This document shows, piece after piece, positions 5,594 to 8,150 of a DNA stretch of 8,150 bases; position 1 is the first letter of the stretch; the number at the start of each line of letters is the position of its first letter. Position numbers and translations under genes: made by a program. Location: positions 1-8,150 of the forward strand of contig JARRNT010000089.1 in NCBI GenBank assembly GCA_037384645.1. Reading direction: 5' to 3'. This stretch comes from RI-92 sp037384645. GTDB lineage: Bacteria; Pseudomonadota; Gammaproteobacteria; UBA6429; Thiohalophilaceae. Below the pieces are notes generated by a model that had not been told where the DNA came from, did not search any database, and saw only the letters and a list, made by a program, of their open reading frames with translations.

Positions 5594-6829
5594 ATGGACA
5601 ACCTCGACATCGAAAATAAACTGGCCGCGGCGCGGACGCGGTTGATCATCGACAAGCCGTTTCTCGGCGCGTTGGTGTTGCGCTTGCCGCTGGTGATGGC
5701 GGACCCGCAGTGGTGTCAGACCACGGCGACCGATGCGCGCAAGTTTTATTACAATCCCGAATTCATCGAACAACTGAGTCTGTCCGAGACCCAGTTCATC
5801 CTGGCACACGAAGCCCTGCACTGTGCCCTGTCGCATTTTGCCCGGCGCGAACACCGGATTAAACATCGCTGGGACCTGGCCTGTGATTTTGCAATCAATC
5901 CGTTATTGATCAAGGACGGGCTGCAGGCGCCACCGGGCACCCTGTACGAAAAAACCTTCGACGGTATGACCGCGGAAGAGATCTACCCGTACATGGAGGA
6001 CAACGAAAACCAGGAAACCCTGGACCAGCATCTCTACGATCAACCGCAGGAAGAATCCTCAAACCAGAATCAAAGCCAGAACCCGCCGCCACCCCAGCCG
6101 CAGGAAGAGAACGACGAAGGCAAGGGCCAGAGTCCGCAACAACTGCCGGATGAAAACCAGGGCGGGGCGCCACAACCGCCGCCACTGTCGCACGATGAAG
6201 CGGATAACCTCAGCGTACAGTGGCAGCAACGTCTCGCCGGCGCGGCCCAACAGGCACACCAGGCGGGCAAGCTCAGTGGCGACATGGCGCGGCTGGTGGA
6301 TTTCCTGCTGCAACCGAAATTACCCTGGCGCATGTTACTGGCGCGTTACATCACGGCGCTGGCGCGAGACGATTACAGTTATACCCGGCCATCCACCCGG
6401 CGCGGGGACCCCGCCATTTTTCCCAGCCTGCGCAGCAGCCAGGTCGATGTGGTGATCGCGCTCGACATCAGTGGTTCCATTAGCCGGGAAGAGATGCAGG
6501 AGTTTGTGACCGAGATCGATGCGATCAAGGGCCAGATGCGTGCGCGCATCCTGTTGCACGCCTGTGACGATACCCTGGTGGAAAAGGGACCGTGGACCTT
6601 CGAACCCTGGGAAGAATTTACTCTGCCGGATGAGGTACGTGGTGGCGGGGGCACGGATTTTCGCCCGGTTTTCAAATGGGCCGATACCCTGGATCGCACG
6701 CCCGACCTGCTGATTTATTTTACTGATGCCGAAGGCCGGTTTCCCGAAGCACCGCCATACTATCCGGTCATCTGGCTGGTGAAGGGCAAGTCGCCGATTA
6801 AGTGGGGCCAGCGCATCCAGTTAAATTAG
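5594..6829 (+). CDS. DUF2201-type putative metallopeptidase domain plus VWA-like domain protein
   Basis: A 411-residue cytoplasmic protein with three parts. The N-terminal domain (about 1-125) has a zinc-protease-like helix LAHEALHCALSH with HEALH at 72-76, followed by a WDLACDFAIN segment whose Asp could complete the site. This is the arrangement of the DUF2201 N-terminal domain. A low-complexity linker (about 136-200) is rich in Gln, Pro, Asn and Glu. The C-terminal VWA-like domain keeps a metal-ion-dependent adhesion site: DISGS (291-295), GGTDF (Thr354/Asp355) and TDAEG (Asp378). The gene lies downstream of a MoxR-type ATPase, the usual partner in chaperone-like complexes that mature metal enzymes or remodel proteins. 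No Shine-Dalgarno precedes the ATG at 5594, and a repeat ends 11 bases upstream. Peptidase activity is unproven for this family. Confidence 0.9.
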   Translation: MDNLDIENKLAAARTRLIIDKPFLGALVLRLPLVMADPQWCQTTATDARKFYYNPEFIEQLSLSETQFILAHEALHCALSHFARREHRIKHRWDLACDFAINPLLIKDGLQAPPGTLYEKTFDGMTAEEIYPYMEDNENQETLDQHLYDQPQEESSNQNQSQNPPPPQPQEENDEGKGQSPQQLPDENQGGAPQPPPLSHDEADNLSVQWQQRLAGAAQQAHQAGKLSGDMARLVDFLLQPKLPWRMLLARYITALARDDYSYTRPSTRRGDPAIFPSLRSSQVDVVIALDISGSISREEMQEFVTEIDAIKGQMRARILLHACDDTLVEKGPWTFEPWEEFTLPDEVRGGGGTDFRPVFKWADTLDRTPDLLIYFTDAEGRFPEAPPYYPVIWLVKGKSPIKWGQRIQLN

Positions 6830-6945
6830 AATTCATCTCAAAACTACTGCGCTTGGCGATACGGCGTTAAAAATGATCTCGAAATACTCATTGACTGCCG
6901 TTTTGCTTTGTCTCGCCGGCGCTCATGACGTTTTGAGATAAATTC
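6829..6945. repeat. 117-bp non-coding inverted-repeat element (MITE-like)
   Basis: The termini GAATTCATCTCAAAAC (6829-6844) and GTTTTGAGATAAATTC (6930-6945) are inverted copies with 15 of 16 bases matching. Inside them a second imperfect inverted match continues (GCGCTTGGCG near 6850 against CGCCGGCGC near 6914-6922). The centre contains GGCGTTAAAAATGATCTCG and a small AATGA/TCATT palindrome. It codes for nothing and fills the gap between the convergent VWA and Maf genes, so its RNA would be a long hairpin and might help end transcription, though it has no U-tract. It resembles dispersed gammaproteobacterial repeats from memory only. Confidence 0.8.
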
Positions 6946-6949
6946 AATA

Positions 6950-7531
6950 TCATAGGACGGGAAAGCCTTCGCTTTCCAGCATCCGGATCAGCCGAATCAG
7001 CGGCAAACCGATCAGGGTATTCGGATCATCGCCTTCCAGACGCTCGAATAAAGCAATCCCCAGCCCCTCGGATTTGAAACTGCCGGCGCAGTTGTATGGC
7101 TGCTCCTGTTGCAGATAGTTTTCAATCTGTTTGTCGGTCAGTCGGCGAAAGATGACGGAGAAAGGTACGACTTCCACCTGGCTGCGTTTTGACAGCGTAT
7201 TATAGACGCACAGTCCGGTGAGAAAGGTAACGCGTTTGCCTGAGGCGCGCTTGAGTTGGGCAACGGCATTTTCGTGATTGCCGGGCTTGCCAGCGATCTT
7301 GCCATCCACCACGGCAACCTGGTCCGAGCCGATGATCAGAGCGTTGTCGAACTGGTCCGCCAGTGATTGTGCCTTGGCCTCGGCCAGGCGCGCGACCAGT
7401 TGTTCCGGGCTTTCCCCGGGCCTGGGGGATTCATCCACATCCGGTGCGGCGACATCAAATGCCAGGTGGAGTTTTTCCAGCAGGGCCTTGCGATAGGGTG
7501 AGGTGGAAGCGAGAACGAGTCTATCAATCAT
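6950..7531 (-). CDS. yceF: Maf-family nucleotide pyrophosphatase, YceF type (7-methyl-GTP pyrophosphatase)
   Basis: The 193-residue length is normal for the family. It hydrolyses non-canonical or modified nucleoside triphosphates to the monophosphate and pyrophosphate; the YceF subgroup acts on 7-methyl-GTP and probably cleans the nucleotide pool in the cytoplasm. Diagnostic sequence includes the N-terminal LASTSPYRKALLEKL (7-21, the Maf signature), VDESPRPGESP, IIGSDQVAVVDG with the catalytic Asp, and the C-terminal CAGSFKSEGLGIALFERLEG and DPNTLIGLPL blocks, which match E. coli YceF closely. The first residues MIDRLVLASTSP fit the usual start, ATG at 7529-7531, although no clear Shine-Dalgarno is visible. 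It lies 61 bases downstream of the biotin-carrier gene on the same strand and may be its operon partner. The 3' end converges on the repeat at 6829-6945. Confidence 0.95.
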   Translation of the reverse strand: MIDRLVLASTSPYRKALLEKLHLAFDVAAPDVDESPRPGESPEQLVARLAEAKAQSLADQFDNALIIGSDQVAVVDGKIAGKPGNHENAVAQLKRASGKRVTFLTGLCVYNTLSKRSQVEVVPFSVIFRRLTDKQIENYLQQEQPYNCAGSFKSEGLGIALFERLEGDDPNTLIGLPLIRLIRMLESEGFPVL

Positions 7532-7592
7532 GGCGAACTAAAATACTTTCAAACGGGATGAAACGATCGGGCGCGTATGATAACGAGCTTGC

Positions 7593-7706
7593 TTAGTCGA
7601 TTTCAATCAGGGCCTGATCGGGATTGACCGCGTCGCCTTTATTGATGTGGACGGCGGTGATCGTCCCGGCAATAGGGGCCTGGATCTCGGTTTCCATTTT
7701 CATCGC
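7593..7706 (-). other. Severed biotin-attachment tail, in frame after the TAA
   Basis: Directly after the stop codon at 7707-7709 the same frame continues AMKMETEIQAPIAG, with the biotin-accepting Lys between two Met, then GDAVNPDQALIEID and a normal TAA at 7593-7595. The 37 residues are a perfect second half of a biotinyl domain with no other damage. A start at the ATG of AMKM could give only a 36-residue fragment that would not fold as a domain. Confidence 0.9.
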
Positions 7707-8150
7707 TTAAGTGACCAGGACCGGTGTGCCGGCTTCGACTTTATCACCGACACTGACGAGGACTTCAACGATTGTGCCGGGCATGGAGGTAGTGACATGC
7801 CCCGGTTTTGTGGCACGAGGCCGCTTGCCATTGCCCTGTGGTGTCGATTGCGTGTCATCGGAGGCATGCACGGGATTAACCGCGATACTGTCGAGGGTTT
7901 CGACCATGATCTCTTCGGGCAAACCATCAATGCTGATGTAGTAGGGGCGCGATGGCTGATTGCGGTATCCCGTGCCGTTGAGCTTGATGTGATAGGTCTC
8001 GCCATGCAGGGTCACGTTAAATTCCGTGGCCGCCATTTTAATTTCGCCGTTCTGGTGTGCCGGCGGTTCCAGCACTTCAGGTTGCAGAGTCCCGTCGGCG
8101 CGTTGTTGCAGATATTCGCGGCCAATGTCCGGAAACATGGCGAAGGTCAG
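7707..8150 (-). CDS. oadA: Pyruvate carboxylase subunit B / oxaloacetate decarboxylase alpha, C-terminal part, cut by a premature stop (5' end outside window)
   Basis: The frame is open through the right edge, so only the C-terminal region is seen. It begins with LTFAMFPDIGREYL, the end of the conserved carboxyltransferase domain, followed by a Pro/Glu-rich hinge, the block EFNVTLHGETYHIKLNGTG, and the start of a biotinyl domain with SMPGTIVEVLVSVGDKVEAG. These match the subunit that carries biotin and transfers carboxyl between biotin and pyruvate/oxaloacetate in gammaproteobacteria. At 7707-7709 the frame meets TAA where the motif should read T-E-A-M-K-M; GAA to TAA is a single change. The product as encoded lacks the biotinyl lysine and would be inactive in carboxyl transfer. 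The ATG at 8136-8138 is internal. Subunit B of pyruvate carboxylase (pycB) and OadA cannot be told apart from this piece. Confidence 0.85.
   Translation of the reverse strand: MTFAMFPDIGREYLQQRADGTLQPEVLEPPAHQNGEIKMAATEFNVTLHGETYHIKLNGTGYRNQPSRPYYISIDGLPEEIMVETLDSIAVNPVHASDDTQSTPQGNGKRPRATKPGHVTTSMPGTIVEVLVSVGDKVEAGTPVLVT

Noticed and set aside
7701..7712. Stop-codon recoding (reassigned TAA) to explain the biotin-motif stop
   Set aside because: TAA is the normal terminator of several other genes in this window, such as the 347-aa and 69-aa genes, so general reassignment is excluded.

Overview
The window looks like a chromosomal stretch of a mid-GC proteobacterium, most likely a gammaproteobacterium. 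The Maf-family protein is very close to the enterobacterial YceF type, and the protein at the right edge resembles gammaproteobacterial pyruvate carboxylase subunit B / oxaloacetate decarboxylase alpha. Genes are dense and mostly housekeeping or conserved-hypothetical in style. I see no phage, insertion sequence, CRISPR array, tRNA or rRNA.

Layout, left to right. (1) 1-1621, minus strand: a two-gene unit with a 347-aa conserved protein followed by a 2-oxoglutarate/Fe(II) oxygenase that runs off the left edge. (2) 1785-2333, plus strand: a 182-aa uncharacterised helical protein, transcribed divergently from unit 1 and closed by a strong symmetrical terminator (2354-2388). (3) 2409-3801, minus strand: a TrpD2/YbiB-like protein with a 69-aa small protein behind it, converging on the same terminator. 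(4) 3999-6829, plus strand: a Sel1-repeat protein, a MoxR-type AAA+ ATPase and a protein with a metallopeptidase-like domain plus a VWA domain. The last two are a classic ATPase/VWA chaperone-type pair. (5) 6950-8150, minus strand: a YceF-type Maf nucleotide pyrophosphatase downstream of the C-terminal end of a biotin-dependent carboxylase/decarboxylase subunit.

The unusual content lies in three places. First, two non-coding inverted repeats of 132 bp and 117 bp bracket the VWA gene exactly, one ending 11 bp before its start codon and the other beginning on the last base of its stop codon. Second, the AAA+ gene is out of frame over its last 40 or so codons; one extra C in a CCC run at 5301-5303 would explain this. 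Third, the biotin-carrier gene has an in-frame TAA exactly where the Glu of the EAMKM biotinylation motif should be, and the rest of the biotinyl domain is intact after it. The two gene lesions may be real or may be sequence errors; the read data would decide.

No complete new defence or mobile system is visible. The least-characterised material is the 347-aa/oxygenase pair, the 182-aa protein, the TrpD2-like/69-aa pair and the two repeat elements.
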